From Thermoproteus sp. UBA157 (lineage in GTDB: Archaea > Thermoproteota > Thermoprotei > Thermoproteales > Thermoproteaceae): a stretch of 5,425 nt of DNA. The translations under genes and the position numbers were made by a program. The stretch lies in contig DANS01000046.1 in assembly GCA_002497345.1 (NCBI GenBank), positions 569 to 5,993 of the forward strand, in the 5' to 3' direction. Below the pieces are notes generated by a model. The model saw only the letters and a program-made list of their open reading frames with translations. It was not told the DNA's origin and did no database searches. Positions 5,216-5,425 of the stretch are shown in pieces (position 1 is the stretch's first letter; each line of letters starts with the position of its first letter).

Positions 5216-5260
5216 CGATCTATGCGTGTTAAGCTCGGTGATATATATATTTATAGATCG
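5216..5260. repeat. Inverted repeat flanking the regulator's core promoter
   Basis: CGATCTA at 5216-5222 and TAGATCG at 5254-5260 are perfect 7-bp inverted copies 31 bp apart. They bracket the TATA box and the predicted transcription start of the decayed regulator, as expected for an autoregulatory operator pair. A 7-bp match over this distance could also be chance. Confidence 0.35.
5245..5255 (-). promoter_or_regulatory. TATA box of the decayed winged-helix gene
   Basis: The minus strand reads CTATAAATATATATAT over about 5241-5256, with TATAAATA at its best-placed part (5247-5254). The predicted start is near 5224, a few bases before the protein-like reading at 5215. It appears to be a surviving promoter of a gene that has since lost its start codon. 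Confidence 0.5.
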
Positions 5261-5311
5261 TGCTTCCCATCGACCTAGCCCCACTTGTTTCACGCGTCGC
5301 GACCGCCATAC

Positions 5312-5425
5312 CTATCGGCCCCACCAGACGCCGAGCGCCTCCATTAGCTGCGGCGGATCCGCGATCTGTGCCTTTTTTAGATCCAATGCGGCGGGCAACA
5401 TATGCGGCTTCAGTTCAAGAACGTA
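5312..5425 (-). CDS. C-terminal end of an unidentified protein (partial)
   Basis: A frame open from the right edge reads Y-V-L-E-L-K-P-H-M-L-P-A-A-L-D-L-K-K-A-Q, then I-A-D-P-P-Q-L-M-E-A-L-G-V-W-W-G-R, and ends in TAG at 5314-5312. The 37 residues look like real protein (helix, Pro-Pro turn, helix, aromatic end) and contain no stop over 114 bp. I do not recognise the family. The gene would start beyond 5425. It ends roughly 50 bp upstream of the decayed regulator's TATA box and lies on the same strand. It could also be another remnant in this decayed region. Confidence 0.42.
   Translation of the reverse strand, partial: YVLELKPHMLPAALDLKKAQIADPPQLMEALGVWWGR

Noticed and set aside
1..5425. 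CRISPR array, insertion sequence or integrase
   Set aside because: No regularly spaced repeats, transposase motifs or terminal inverted repeats with target duplications are visible.

Overview
The window looks like genomic DNA of a hyperthermophilic crenarchaeon, most likely a Thermoproteales member (Thermoproteus/Pyrobaculum type). This is inferred from four things: archaeal TATA boxes placed so that several transcripts would be leaderless, Arg/Lys codons dominated by AGG/AGA/AAG, a gluconate/galactonate dehydratase very like the Sulfolobus and Thermoproteus enzymes, and the remnant of an archaeal radical-SAM protein of the tetraether-lipid-synthase type. The genus is inferred, not shown.

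Layout, left to right. (1) At 1-113 (minus) is the start of a secreted protein with a clear signal peptide, probably the solute-binding protein of a family-5 (Opp/Dpp) ABC transporter; it runs off the left edge. (2) At 218-1246 (plus) is an uncharacterised beta-rich, propeller-like protein of 342 residues with four cysteines. Its 3' end overlaps the convergent transporter gene by 12 bp. (3) At 2997-1235 (minus) are two overlapping ATPase genes of the Opp/Dpp type, OppD-like then OppF-like. OppD keeps the C-terminal four-cysteine motif; OppF is short and lacks it. (4) At 3000-3241 is a regulatory region with TATA boxes for oppD (minus) and gad (plus), which also contains a possible 55-residue ORF. 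(5) At 3242-4420 (plus) is gad, an enolase-superfamily sugar-acid dehydratase of the archaeal Entner-Doudoroff pathways. (6) From 4421 to about 5300 lies a stretch of decayed genes on the minus strand: the C-terminal remnant of a radical-SAM protein abutting a broken winged-helix regulator, whose TATA box survives inside a 7-bp inverted repeat. (7) At 5312-5425 (minus) is the C-terminal end of an unidentified gene entering from the right.

The most interesting signal is a 19-bp element, TTGTATACA(A/G)ATTT(A/G)TA(A/T)C on the minus strand, found once upstream of the binding-protein gene (165-183) and once upstream of oppD (3060-3078). The two copies match at 16 of 19 positions, share orientation, and sit 40-55 bp upstream of each TATA box. 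This suggests that the two separated parts of one ABC transporter are controlled by the same unknown regulator. With gad next door, a working hypothesis is uptake of a sugar or sugar acid coupled to its dehydration to a 2-keto-3-deoxy acid. The substrate cannot be read from the sequence.
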